The notes below the pieces were generated by a model. It was given only the letters and a program-made list of their open reading frames with translations, was not told where the DNA came from and did not search any database. Made by a program: the position numbers and the translations under genes. This document shows positions 1 through 10,187 of a stretch of DNA of 64,000 nucleotides, in pieces. Location: the NCBI GenBank assembly GCA_965276835.1, contig OZ255631.1, forward strand, positions 1,798,001 through 1,862,000, read 5' to 3'. The stretch's first letter is position 1, and every line of letters begins with the position of its first letter. This stretch comes from BOG-932 sp965276835. Its GTDB lineage: Bacteria > Pseudomonadota > Alphaproteobacteria > BOG-932 > Roseiterribacteraceae.

Positions 1-1855
<1,855 letters not shown>

Positions 1856-1901
1856 GAAGCTGAAAGTTCGCCCGCCTGAATTTTTCGTGAACGGGTAATA
1901 T

Positions 1902-1931
1902 GGGGTATCGCCGCCCGGTTGGCGACACCCC
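1902..1931 (-). terminator. hairpin between the LLM oxidoreductase and uvrA
   Basis: The arms GGGGTATCGCC and GGCGACACCCC pair over 11 positions (one becomes G-U when read on the minus strand) around an 8-base loop. It lies 26 bases after the stop of the LLM gene and upstream of uvrA. There is no T-tract, so it may be a weak or Rho-assisted terminator, or a leader hairpin of uvrA. Confidence 0.45.
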
Positions 1932-1956
1932 ACGCAGCGATACGGCGCGGATTAGT

Positions 1957-3102
1957 TTATCGCAGCCCTTCTCGCACCAACATCGGGTGCACCTCATCGC
2001 GAAATCGCATCATCCCGCCGATAAAGGCGGGCCAGGTCAGCAGAATGCCGTCGACGCCGTTTTCGGCCAGCATCCGCAGGTCGTCGACGATCTTTTCCTT
2101 CGTGCCGATCAGCGGAAAACCGCCATAGCCGGCGACCATGTCGTTGCCGATCTGTTTCATGATCTCCGGCGGGATGCTCTGCGAGGAAATGCCCATCCCG
2201 GTCAGGAAGTTGTCGCAGGCGACCCAATCCCCCTTCTCGTGCACGCAATGGTCGAACTGGCGCCGGGCATCCGCCTCGGTATCACCGATGATCATATAGG
2301 CCGTCATCCAGACCTTCAGGCCGCGCCCGAATTCCTGATGGGCGAAATTGCGATAGGCATCGGTCTGTTCGCGGACGGAACCCGGATTCGCCTTGCTAGG
2401 GCCGGCGAAGACGATGTCGAAATGCTCGGCGGCGAAGCGTTTGCCGACCGGTGAGCCGCTGGCGCTCATCAAAGCCGGATAGGGTTGGATCGGGCGCGGC
2501 TTCAGCAGTGCCTGCTTGACGGTGTAGTAGCGGCCTTCGAAATCGACCGGTTCTTCCGACGTCCACAGGCGCTTCATCAGCGTGATCCACTCGTCGGCCA
2601 TCTCATAACGTTCGGCATGTTCGAGAAGCGGCGAGCCGAAAAGCTCGATTTCGCCCTTGTTCCAGCCGGTGACGACATTCAGCGTGAACCGCCCCCCGCC
2701 GACATGGTCGATGGTCGTCGCCTGCTTGGCGGCAAGAACCGGATGTAGTGTCGGCACATGGATCGTCGCAAAAACCGAGGGATTGCGCGTCGAGGCGGTG
2801 ACGGCGGCGGAAAAAGTCATCGCCTCGAAGACCTGTTCGTTGAAATGCGTCACTCCGCCAAAGCCCTGCCAGCGGCCGAGCGGGACGATTGCTTCGAAGG
2901 CCATCTCGTCGGCCATGCGCGACACGGTCATGACGTTCGGCCAGGTCGCCTCGTACACGCCGTCCATCGTCGACATGCAGGCGGCGCCGCTGACATTCGT
3001 GCAGAACGTGCCGAGCTTCAGCTTGCGCGGGCCGAACAGCGGATTGGTCCGCGCCAGCGCCTCTTGGCGTTCGTCGATGGCTCGTATTTCGCTCACGGTC
3101 AT
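1957..3102 (-). CDS. LLM-class flavin-dependent monooxygenase (RutA/SfnG-like)
   Basis: This 381-residue bacterial-luciferase-like TIM-barrel protein resembles the FMNH2-dependent two-component monooxygenases (alkanesulfonate, dimethylsulfone and pyrimidine RutA types). Visible family stretches are KLGTFCTNVSG near the N-terminus, the HVGGGRFTLNVVTGW block around residue 130 and a MSASGSPVGKRFA segment near residue 225. Such enzymes oxygenate a small substrate using reduced flavin from a partner reductase. No reductase or sulfonate/pyrimidine transport gene is adjacent, so the substrate cannot be assigned. It is divergent from ssb with 131 bases between the starts. The family is sure, the subfamily is not. 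Confidence 0.85.
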   Translation of the reverse strand: MTVSEIRAIDERQEALARTNPLFGPRKLKLGTFCTNVSGAACMSTMDGVYEATWPNVMTVSRMADEMAFEAIVPLGRWQGFGGVTHFNEQVFEAMTFSAAVTASTRNPSVFATIHVPTLHPVLAAKQATTIDHVGGGRFTLNVVTGWNKGEIELFGSPLLEHAERYEMADEWITLMKRLWTSEEPVDFEGRYYTVKQALLKPRPIQPYPALMSASGSPVGKRFAAEHFDIVFAGPSKANPGSVREQTDAYRNFAHQEFGRGLKVWMTAYMIIGDTEADARRQFDHCVHEKGDWVACDNFLTGMGISSQSIPPEIMKQIGNDMVAGYGGFPLIGTKEKIVDDLRMLAENGVDGILLTWPAFIGGMMRFRDEVHPMLVREGLR

Positions 3103-3233
3103 AGCCGACTTCCCCGATTGCCTTTTGTTTCCGGACCTTATCGCCAGTCACGCTGCACTGGGCAAGAATCGTTGCGCACAAGGGCGGCACCGCCTAGTCT
3201 TTCGGACGATTCACCTTTTCAGACAGGTTTCCC

Positions 3234-3758
3234 ATGGCTGGCAGCGTCAACAAAGTCATCCTTATCGGCAATTTGGGCAAAGACCCCGAAGTGCGCTCGC
3301 TGCAGAACGGCGGCAAGGTGTGCAACCTGTCGATCGCGACATCGGAAAGCTGGAAGGACAAGGGTTCGGGCGAGCGTAAGGAGCGCACTGAGTGGCACCG
3401 CGTGGTGATCTTTAATGAAAACCTGACGATGGTGGCCGAGCGCTATCTGAAGAAAGGCTCGAAGGTCTATATCGAGGGCCAGATCGAGACCCGCAAATGG
3501 ACCGACCAGTCCGGCGTTGAGAAGTACTCGACCGAGATCGTGCTGCGCCAGTTCCGCGGCGAACTGACCCTGCTGGACAGCCGTGAGGGTTCGGGCGGCG
3601 GCGCTTACGGCGGCGGCGGCGGCCGAGACGATTACGGCGACGCGCCGGCGCGCGAACCGGCACGCGCGCCTTCCGGCGGCGGTGGCTTTGGTGGCGGTGG
3701 CGGCGGCGGCGGCGGTTTCGCGCCGGGGCCGGACCTGGACGACGAAATTCCGTTCTAA
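3234..3758 (+). CDS. ssb: Single-stranded DNA-binding protein
   Basis: This SSB of 174 residues coats single-stranded DNA in replication, recombination and repair. The N-terminal OB fold (about residues 1-110) opens with MAGSVNKVILIGNLGKDPEVR and includes the WHRVVIFNE strand. A Gly-rich linker (about 120-165) follows. It ends in the acidic tip DDEIPF, which in SSBs recruits partner proteins. It is divergent from the LLM gene and near uvrA, as in many alphaproteobacteria, where ssb often sits just upstream of gyrA. Here two small genes and a response regulator lie in between. Confidence 0.97.
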   Translation: MAGSVNKVILIGNLGKDPEVRSLQNGGKVCNLSIATSESWKDKGSGERKERTEWHRVVIFNENLTMVAERYLKKGSKVYIEGQIETRKWTDQSGVEKYSTEIVLRQFRGELTLLDSREGSGGGAYGGGGGRDDYGDAPAREPARAPSGGGGFGGGGGGGGGFAPGPDLDDEIPF

Positions 3759-3834
3759 TTCCAGTTGCCGGGTTGTTCGTGGTTCGTTATCTTGCGGTGA
3801 TTGAATAACAAGAATCGCAAGAGTTCCCGTTGCC

Positions 3835-4572
3835 ATGCCCCTCTATCTGCTGATCGGCGCGGCCCAGATTTTCTTCGTCATCCATGCGGCACGGACCGGC
3901 CGCCCTTATTACTGGATGATGATTATCTTCTTCGTGCCGATGTTAGGCATCCTGGCCTATATCGTGTTCGAACTGCTGCCCGGCGTGCCGCATTCCCGCA
4001 CGGCGCAACGGACGGTCAATAACGCCAAGCGCATCGTCAATCCGGAGGGTATCTATCGTACCCTGACGCAAAACCTGGAAATGACCCCGACCGCCGGAAA
4101 CAAACGCGCGCTGGCAGACGAATGCGTTCGCCTCAGCAGGTTCGACGAGGCGGAAACGCTCTATCGCAGCGCCCTCAGCGGCGTGCATGAGAACGATCCC
4201 TATATCATGCTGGGCCTTGCTCGCTCCCGGTTCGCACAGAACGACACAGCAGACTGCCTGCGGATGTTGGACGAACTGCGCAACGCCAATCCCGGTTTCC
4301 AAAACGCCGACGCGCATATGCTCTATGCACGCTCGCTTGAGGCCCTGTCGCGCACCGATGAGGCGTTGCGCGAATATGAGGTGCTGGGACATTATTTCGG
4401 CGGAGAGGAACCGCGTGTGCGCCATGCGTTGTTGCTGAAGCAATCCGGCAACGCCGAGGCAGCGCGCGCGGCCTTTTCCGAGATCAAACGCTCGGTCGAA
4501 CGCGCCCCTGCTTTCTATCGCCGCAACCAGCGCGAGTGGTATAGGATGGCAGCTGAAAATTTGAAAAACTAA
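3835..4572 (+). CDS. Membrane-anchored TPR-like protein with PLDc_N-type N-terminus
   Basis: This 245-residue protein has two hydrophobic segments at residues 2-50 (LLIGAAQIFFVIHA, then WMMIIFFVPMLGILAYIVFELLPG), the arrangement of the short cardiolipin-synthase N-terminal (PLDc_N) domain. A helical tetratricopeptide-like region follows (about 85-230), with repeats such as LYRSALSGVHENDPYIMLGLARSRF and MLYARSLEALSRTDEALREYEVLG. No catalytic motif is seen, so it is probably a membrane scaffold. It lies 21 bases upstream of the NTF2-like gene and is probably co-transcribed with it. Confidence 0.75.
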   Translation: MPLYLLIGAAQIFFVIHAARTGRPYYWMMIIFFVPMLGILAYIVFELLPGVPHSRTAQRTVNNAKRIVNPEGIYRTLTQNLEMTPTAGNKRALADECVRLSRFDEAETLYRSALSGVHENDPYIMLGLARSRFAQNDTADCLRMLDELRNANPGFQNADAHMLYARSLEALSRTDEALREYEVLGHYFGGEEPRVRHALLLKQSGNAEAARAAFSEIKRSVERAPAFYRRNQREWYRMAAENLKN

Positions 4573-4593
4573 ACGCAAAACGGGGAAAATTTC

Positions 4594-5031
4594 ATGGCCG
4601 AAGATGCGCATTCGATTCCGCAGAAACTGATAGCCGCGGCGCGGAAGCACTCCAGCGCGGAAGCGGACGGCGATATGGCCGGAACGATGCAGACGCTGGA
4701 GCCGGACTGCGTCTACGACCTGTTCCCAGTCGCATTGCGCTTCACCGGCATCGACATGGCCCGACGCTACTATGAAAATTATTTCGCCAATGTCGCCCCG
4801 AATATCGCCGGCTACAAGATGGTCGCCGAATGGGTGGGAGCGGACGGCATCAACCAAGAATACGATGTGGTCTATCGCCATGGCGACGGCGTGACCCGCA
4901 CTCATCGCATCCTGGGTATCCTGACATTCGGCAGGGACCGCATGTCAGGCGAACGCATTTATACCGATGAGACCATGTTACGTGCCATGTTCGGCCCGTT
5001 GTGGGATGAACTAGAGCCGATATTCCCTTAG
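4594..5031 (+). CDS. NTF2/SnoaL-like fold protein
   Basis: The protein has 145 residues and the size and pattern of a SnoaL/NTF2-like alpha+beta cone. An N-terminal helix (SIPQKLIAAARKHSSAEADGD) is followed by CVYDLFPVALRFTGIDMARRYYENYFA and C-terminal strands. The start has a GGGGAAAA ribosome site a few bases upstream. These proteins bind or transform small hydrophobic ligands; the substrate here is unknown. It follows the TPR gene by 21 bases. Specific function is not assigned. Confidence 0.65.
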   Translation: MAEDAHSIPQKLIAAARKHSSAEADGDMAGTMQTLEPDCVYDLFPVALRFTGIDMARRYYENYFANVAPNIAGYKMVAEWVGADGINQEYDVVYRHGDGVTRTHRILGILTFGRDRMSGERIYTDETMLRAMFGPLWDELEPIFP

Positions 5032-5077
5032 AAAACAGGCATTTAAGGAAAATTTTTGCAACCCTCCGAGAATGTGG

Positions 5078-5102
5078 GGAACCCAAACCTGTTCCGTTCG
5101 TT
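5078..5102 (+). promoter_or_regulatory. candidate EcfG (general stress response) promoter
   Basis: GGAAC at 5078-5082 and CGTT at 5099-5102 are separated by 16 bases. This matches the alphaproteobacterial EcfG sigma-factor consensus GGAAC-N16/17-CGTT. It lies 47 bases ahead of the TTG start of the response-regulator gene, a sensible distance. Confidence 0.5.
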
Positions 5103-5148
5103 CTAACTCCAGAAAAATACTGCAAATCGGCTGTCACAGGTTTTTATT

Positions 5149-5520
5149 TTGCTGCTTACCGTTCTGGTCGTCGAAGACGAAGTCATTGTCAGGATGACGA
5201 TCGCGGAATATCTGCGCGATGAAGGCTATGATGTGGTCGAGGCCGGCACGGCTGACGAAGCGCTGACAATCCTGCAAAATGGAACCAAAATCGACCTGGT
5301 ATTCACCGACGTCCGGATGCCCGGCTCGATCGACGGTTGCGAGCTGGCGCGGCGCGTGCGGGCACATTGGCCGAAGCTGCCGGTCATTCTGACATCCGGT
5401 TATTCCGACGAACTTCTGACGGCACGCAGCATCAGCGAAGATATCGTCGTGCCCAAGCCCTATCGGCCGCAGGCGATCGTCACCACGATCAAGGCCGTTC
5501 TACCGTCGGAATTCCGTTAA
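5149..5520 (+). CDS. Single-domain response regulator (receiver only)
   Basis: This CheY-like protein has 123 residues and no output domain. Receiver hallmarks are complete: acidic pair in VLVVEDE, phospho-acceptor Asp in LVFTDVRMPG, Thr/Ser in ILTSGYS and the conserved Lys in VVPKPY. It starts at TTG with AGG 8 bases upstream; no ATG is available in front of the first strand. It would pass a phosphoryl group between kinases or act by protein contact. A candidate EcfG promoter upstream suggests stress control. Its cognate kinase is not identifiable here. Confidence 0.88.
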   Translation: MLLTVLVVEDEVIVRMTIAEYLRDEGYDVVEAGTADEALTILQNGTKIDLVFTDVRMPGSIDGCELARRVRAHWPKLPVILTSGYSDELLTARSISEDIVVPKPYRPQAIVTTIKAVLPSEFR

Positions 5521-5619
5521 CGGCCTCGATTTCGGCCCTTCAGGTCGCTTTTGTTGTTCATGAGCGCACCGGGTGGTAAACCATTTCGGTGTATCCCTCC
5601 GATTCCCAAGACGTGATTC

Positions 5620-8397
5620 TTGACTGATCAAAGCAGCGCCGGTCCGACCGCGCCTCACAGCGATATTACGCCGGTCTCAATCGAAGAGGAGATGAAGCGC
5701 TCGTATCTCGATTACGCCATGAGCGTGATCGTGTCCCGCGCTCTTCCCGACGTTCGCGATGGCCTGAAACCGGTTCACCGGCGCATCCTGTACGCGATGA
5801 ACGAGGCCGGGTTCAATTCAAACAAAGCCTATAAGAAATCCGCCGCCATCGTCGGTGACGTGATGGGTAAATACCACCCGCACGGCGACAGCTCGATCTA
5901 TGACGCCATGGTCCGCATGGTGCAGGATTTCTCGATGCGCCTGCCGCTGGTCGACGGTCAGGGCAATTTCGGATCGATGGACGGCGATTCGCCGGCCGCC
6001 ATGCGTTACACCGAGGCGCGTTTCGCCAAGGCCGGTGAGGCGCTGCTGGAAGATATCGACAAGGAAACCGTCGATTACCAGCCGAACTATGACGAATCGC
6101 TGAAAGAGCCGCTGGTTTTGCCGGCGCGTTTCCCCAATCTGCTGGTCAACGGCGCCGGCGGCATCGCGGTCGGCATGGCGACCAATATCCCGCCGCACAA
6201 CTTGGGCGAAGTCATCGACGCCTGCTTGGCTTATCTCGCCGACAACGACATTTCGATCGATCGCCTGATGGAACTGGTGCCGGGGCCGGACTTCCCGACC
6301 GGCGCCATCATCCTGGGGCGGTCGGGCATCCGCTCCGCCTATCACACCGGTCACGGCTCGATCGTCGTCCGCGCCAAGACCGTGATCGAGGAGCGCGGTA
6401 AGGATCGCCAGTCGATCATCGTCAATGAAATCCCGTTCCAGCTGAATAAATCCCGCCTGGTCGAGCGCATCGCCGAGGTCGTGAACGACAAAAGCGTCGA
6501 AGGCATTTCCGACCTGCGCGACGAGTCCGACCGCGACGGCGTGCGGATCGTCATGGAGTTGAAGCGCGACGCGATGGCTGAGGTCGTGCTGGCGCAGCTT
6601 TATCGCTTCACGCCGCTGCAAACTTCGTTCGGCGCCAACATGCTGGCGCTGACCGGTGGTCGGCCACGGATGATGAACCTCAAGGAGATCATCTCCGCTT
6701 TCGTCGATTTCCGCGAAGTCGTCATCCGTCGGCGTACGATCTTCGAATTGAAAGAGGCGCGCGCCCGCGCCCATATCTTGGTCGGCTTGGCGCTGGCCGT
6801 CGCCAATATCGATGAGATCATCGAGGCGATCCGCGCAGCACCGGACCCGGCTGCAGCGCGTCAGGCGCTCACCGAACGCGGTTGGCCGGTGCACGACCTG
6901 GCACCGTTGATCGCATTGATCGACGAGCCCGGTCGCGGCGTGCGCGAAGACGAAACCTATATCTTGTCGGACGAGCAGGCACGCGCCATCCTGGAATTAC
7001 GTCTGCAGCGCCTGACCGGGTTGGAACGCGACAAGATCGCCGGCGAATTGAAAGAGGTCACGGACAAAATCAGCGACCTGCTGGAGACGCTCGCCGACCG
7101 CGAGAAGCTGCTGGGCATCCTAAGCGACGAACTGATCGAAATCCGCGAGCGCTTTGCAACGCCGCGTCGTACCCACATCGAAGACAACGAATTCGAATCC
7201 GACATCGAAGACCTGATCCAGCGCGAGGAGATGGTCGTTACCGTGTCGATGACCGGCTACGTCAAGCGCGTGCCGCTATCGACCTATCGGGCGCAGCGCC
7301 GCGGCGGCAAGGGCCGCACCGGCATGACAACCAAGGACGAGGATGTCGTCTCCGATCTGTTCGTTGCCTGGACGCATGCGCCGGTGCTGTTCTTCACCAC
7401 GCGCGGCATCGTCCACAAGATGAAGGTCTATCGCCTGCCGATCGGTTCGCCGACCTCACGCGGCAAGGCGTTCGTTAATTTGCTGCCGCTCGAAGCGGGC
7501 GAAACAATTTCCGCCGTCCTGCCCCTGCCCGAGGACGAGACCACCTGGGATCAGTATCACCTGATGTTCGCCACATCGCACGGCACGGTGCGGCGCAACC
7601 TGCTGTCGGACTTCGCCAATATCCGCTCCAACGGCCTCATTGCCATGAAGCTGGAAGATGACGAGCGGCTGATTTCGGTGCGCACCTGCACGGACGAACA
7701 AGACGTGTTGCTGGCAACACGCGACGGCAAATGCATTCGCTTCCAGATTCCCGAAGTGCGCGTCTTCGCCGGCCGCACCTCGACCGGCGTGCGCGGCATC
7801 AAGCTGTTGAGCGCCGATGACGAAATCATTTCGATGTCGATCCTAACGCGCGTGACCGCAACGCCGGATGAGCGCGCGGCCTATCTGAAGCTTTCGCGAC
7901 AGAAGCGTGGCGCGGACGAGACCGCGCTGGCAGAGGAACCAGACGACGAGGGCGCCGAGAACGCGGTGGTCTCCGCGGAGCGCGCTGCGGAACTGGAATC
8001 GCTGGAACAATTCATTCTGACAGTCAGCGAACGCGGCTTCGGCAAGCGCACCTCGGCCTATGAATATCGCACAACCGGACGCGGCGGCCAGGGCATCCAG
8101 AACATGGAGGTCAATGACCGCAACGGCCGCATCATCGCCACCTTCCCGATCGGCGCCAATGACGGGTTGATGCTGGTCAGCGACGGCGGTCAGGTGATCC
8201 GAACCGGCGTGCAGGATGTCCGCATTGCGGGCCGCCGTACGCAGGGCGTGACGCTGTTCAAGGTCGCGGCGGAGGAAAAAGTCGTTTCTGTCGCACGGAT
8301 CGACGAAGAATCCAGTAACGATGATGACGCCGGTGATATAGAAGAAAATGGTGGTCTGGATGAAGGAACCGACCCCTCCACGCTGCCTTTGGAATAG
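5620..8397 (+). CDS. gyrA: DNA gyrase subunit A
   Basis: GyrA has 925 residues, the usual alphaproteobacterial length. It breaks and rejoins DNA as the A subunit of the supercoiling gyrase. The N-terminal breakage-reunion domain begins DITPVSIEEEMKRSYLDYAMS. The catalytic Tyr lies in AAMRYTEARF. The quinolone-determining stretch GKYHPHGDSSIYD keeps the Ser and Asp found in sensitive enzymes. The C-terminal beta-pinwheel carries the GyrA-box-like QRRGGKGRTGM (about residue 560), and an acidic tail follows. Translation appears to start at TTG (TTGACTGATCAA). It is followed 40 bases later by coaD. Confidence 0.97.
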   Translation: MTDQSSAGPTAPHSDITPVSIEEEMKRSYLDYAMSVIVSRALPDVRDGLKPVHRRILYAMNEAGFNSNKAYKKSAAIVGDVMGKYHPHGDSSIYDAMVRMVQDFSMRLPLVDGQGNFGSMDGDSPAAMRYTEARFAKAGEALLEDIDKETVDYQPNYDESLKEPLVLPARFPNLLVNGAGGIAVGMATNIPPHNLGEVIDACLAYLADNDISIDRLMELVPGPDFPTGAIILGRSGIRSAYHTGHGSIVVRAKTVIEERGKDRQSIIVNEIPFQLNKSRLVERIAEVVNDKSVEGISDLRDESDRDGVRIVMELKRDAMAEVVLAQLYRFTPLQTSFGANMLALTGGRPRMMNLKEIISAFVDFREVVIRRRTIFELKEARARAHILVGLALAVANIDEIIEAIRAAPDPAAARQALTERGWPVHDLAPLIALIDEPGRGVREDETYILSDEQARAILELRLQRLTGLERDKIAGELKEVTDKISDLLETLADREKLLGILSDELIEIRERFATPRRTHIEDNEFESDIEDLIQREEMVVTVSMTGYVKRVPLSTYRAQRRGGKGRTGMTTKDEDVVSDLFVAWTHAPVLFFTTRGIVHKMKVYRLPIGSPTSRGKAFVNLLPLEAGETISAVLPLPEDETTWDQYHLMFATSHGTVRRNLLSDFANIRSNGLIAMKLEDDERLISVRTCTDEQDVLLATRDGKCIRFQIPEVRVFAGRTSTGVRGIKLLSADDEIISMSILTRVTATPDERAAYLKLSRQKRGADETALAEEPDDEGAENAVVSAERAAELESLEQFILTVSERGFGKRTSAYEYRTTGRGGQGIQNMEVNDRNGRIIATFPIGANDGLMLVSDGGQVIRTGVQDVRIAGRRTQGVTLFKVAAEEKVVSVARIDEESSNDDDAGDIEENGGLDEGTDPSTLPLE

Positions 8398-8437
8398 AGC
8401 GGCGTCGGATAACGAACGTAAGTGAAAGCCAGCGGCA

Positions 8438-8977
8438 ATGACGAAGAGGATCGGCGTTTACCCGGGCACATTTGACCCGATTACCAACGGTCATATGGAT
8501 ATTATCGAACGCGCATTGACCATCGTCGATCACCTGGTGATCGCGGTCGCGCGTAATGCCGGCAAAGGGCCGTTGTTCTCGACCGACGAACGCGTCCAGA
8601 CCGTCGAGGATGAGATCAGCGGGCTGGTTGGAGCCGGCAATATGGTCGAAGTCCGACCGTTCGACACGCTGCTGATGGATTTCGCGCAGTCTGTTGGCGC
8701 CAGCGTACTGATCCGCGGCCTGCGCGCGGTTTCGGATTTCGAGTATGAATTCCAGATGGCCGGCATGAACCACCGCCTGAACCCGAAGATCGAGACGGTA
8801 TTCCTGATGGCGTCCGAGGGCGTGCAGTTCATCTCGTCACGCTTCGTGAAGGAAATCGGGAGCCTGGGCGGAGACATCTCCAGCTTCGTGTCGCCAGCCG
8901 TCGCGAATCGGCTGGCAACGCGTTTTGCGCGCCCCAGCGCCGCCAAACTCGAACTCGGCGGCAGCACAGCGGTCTAA
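8438..8977 (+). CDS. coaD: Phosphopantetheine adenylyltransferase
   Basis: This enzyme transfers AMP from ATP to 4'-phosphopantetheine, the penultimate step of coenzyme A synthesis. It has 179 residues, about 15 more than the typical ~160, because of a C-terminal tail. The nucleotidyltransferase signature is TFDPITNGHMDII (residues 11-23). The family stretches LIRGLRAVSDFEYEFQMAGMN and EGVQFISSRFVKEI are present. It directly follows gyrA on the same strand, a common alphaproteobacterial order, and precedes tRNA-Lys. Confidence 0.97.
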   Translation: MTKRIGVYPGTFDPITNGHMDIIERALTIVDHLVIAVARNAGKGPLFSTDERVQTVEDEISGLVGAGNMVEVRPFDTLLMDFAQSVGASVLIRGLRAVSDFEYEFQMAGMNHRLNPKIETVFLMASEGVQFISSRFVKEIGSLGGDISSFVSPAVANRLATRFARPSAAKLELGGSTAV

Positions 8978-9070
8978 CTCTTTCCTGGGGACGTTGACCC
9001 TGGGAGCCACCTTCCATATTGTCCGCCGCGTCGGCGCCCTGGTTTTGACGAATCATGGGCGACTCCCGGC

Positions 9071-9146
9071 GATCCCGTAGCTCAGCTGGTAGAGCACCCG
9101 ACTTTTAATCGAGTGGTCGTGGGTTCGAATCCCACCGGGATCACCA
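9071..9146 (+). tRNA. tRNA-Lys (TTT)
   Basis: A full cloverleaf can be folded. The acceptor GATCCCG pairs with CGGGATC, the D arm is GCTC/GAGC, and the anticodon loop CTTTTAA reads TTT. The T arm is GTGGG-TTCGAAT-CCCAC and CCA is encoded (9144-9146). The anticodon stem has one C-A mismatch. Confidence 0.96.
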
Positions 9147-9227
9147 AACTTTCTAATCGCGCTTGATATCCCGGATCATTTTCTCCGCTCACGCATTTCC
9201 GAAAGGCAATGCTGCGGAGGATGATCT

Positions 9228-10187
9228 ATGGTTCGGTTCGGGTACAAGCTGATGTCGGAGGAACATGGGCCGCGCGCGCTTATCGAAAACGCGGTGCGTG
9301 CCGAGGCGGCCGGGTTCGATTTCGTGTCGATTTCCGATCACTTCCATCCATGGGTCGACGCTCAGGGCCACTCACCGTTCGCCTGGAGCGTTCTGGGCGC
9401 CATTGCGCACGCCACCGAGATCATCGGCATCACGACAGGCCTCACCTGCCCAATCATCCGCTATCACCCGGCTGTCATTGCCCAGGCGGCGGCAACGGTT
9501 TCGCTGATCAGCGGCAATCGCTTTACGCTCGCCATCGGCGCCGGCGAGCGGCTGAACGAACATGTCACCGGCGCGGTCTGGCCCTCTGCGCCCGAACGGC
9601 ATGCGATGCTGAGCGAGGCGATCGATATTTTCCGCCTGCTGTGGAAAGGCGAGGTCTCGACATATAAGGGCGAGCACTTCCAGATCGATCATGCGCGCCT
9701 CTATGATGTGCCGGATCGCCCGATCCCGCTGGTGGTCGGCATCAGCGGGCCTGCATCCATCGAACTGGCTACCGAGAAAAAGGTCGACGGGATCATGGCG
9801 ACCGAGCCGAAGAAGGAACTGACGCGGCCGTTCAAAAAGCGCGGCGCCCCCTGCTACAGCGAAGCTGCCCTCGCCTATGCATCCAGCGAAGGAAAAGCGA
9901 AGGCCATCGCGAAGGAACGCTTCGCCTTCAGCGCCCTTGGCTGGCATGTCAATTCTGAACTGCCGACACCGGCGAGCTTCGAAGCCGCAGTGAAATATAT
10001 CCGCGCCGACGACCTGACCGAAACCATTGGGATGGGACCGGACGTGGATCGTCACATCGCGGCGGTCAAACCTTATATCGACGCCGGGTTCGATCACATC
10101 GCACTGGTTGGAATCGGCCCGGATCAGGCAGCCTTCATCCAGTTCTTCGAGAAAGAATTGGGACCCAGGCTGCGAGCACTCGTTTAG
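9228..10187 (+). CDS. F420-type LLM-class oxidoreductase (TIGR03557-like)
   Basis: This 319-residue luciferase-like TIM-barrel protein resembles the F420-dependent glucose-6-phosphate dehydrogenase-like subfamily. Family stretches are GYKLMSEEHGPRALIENAVRAE, SISDHFHPWVDAQGHSPFAW (residues 33-52) and FTLAIGAGERLNEHV. The start is ATG with CGGAGG 7 bases upstream; an earlier in-phase ATG is less well placed. Its stop overlaps the stop of the convergent histidine kinase. Whether the host makes F420 cannot be seen here; FMN use is possible. Confidence 0.85.
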   Translation: MVRFGYKLMSEEHGPRALIENAVRAEAAGFDFVSISDHFHPWVDAQGHSPFAWSVLGAIAHATEIIGITTGLTCPIIRYHPAVIAQAAATVSLISGNRFTLAIGAGERLNEHVTGAVWPSAPERHAMLSEAIDIFRLLWKGEVSTYKGEHFQIDHARLYDVPDRPIPLVVGISGPASIELATEKKVDGIMATEPKKELTRPFKKRGAPCYSEAALAYASSEGKAKAIAKERFAFSALGWHVNSELPTPASFEAAVKYIRADDLTETIGMGPDVDRHIAAVKPYIDAGFDHIALVGIGPDQAAFIQFFEKELGPRLRALV

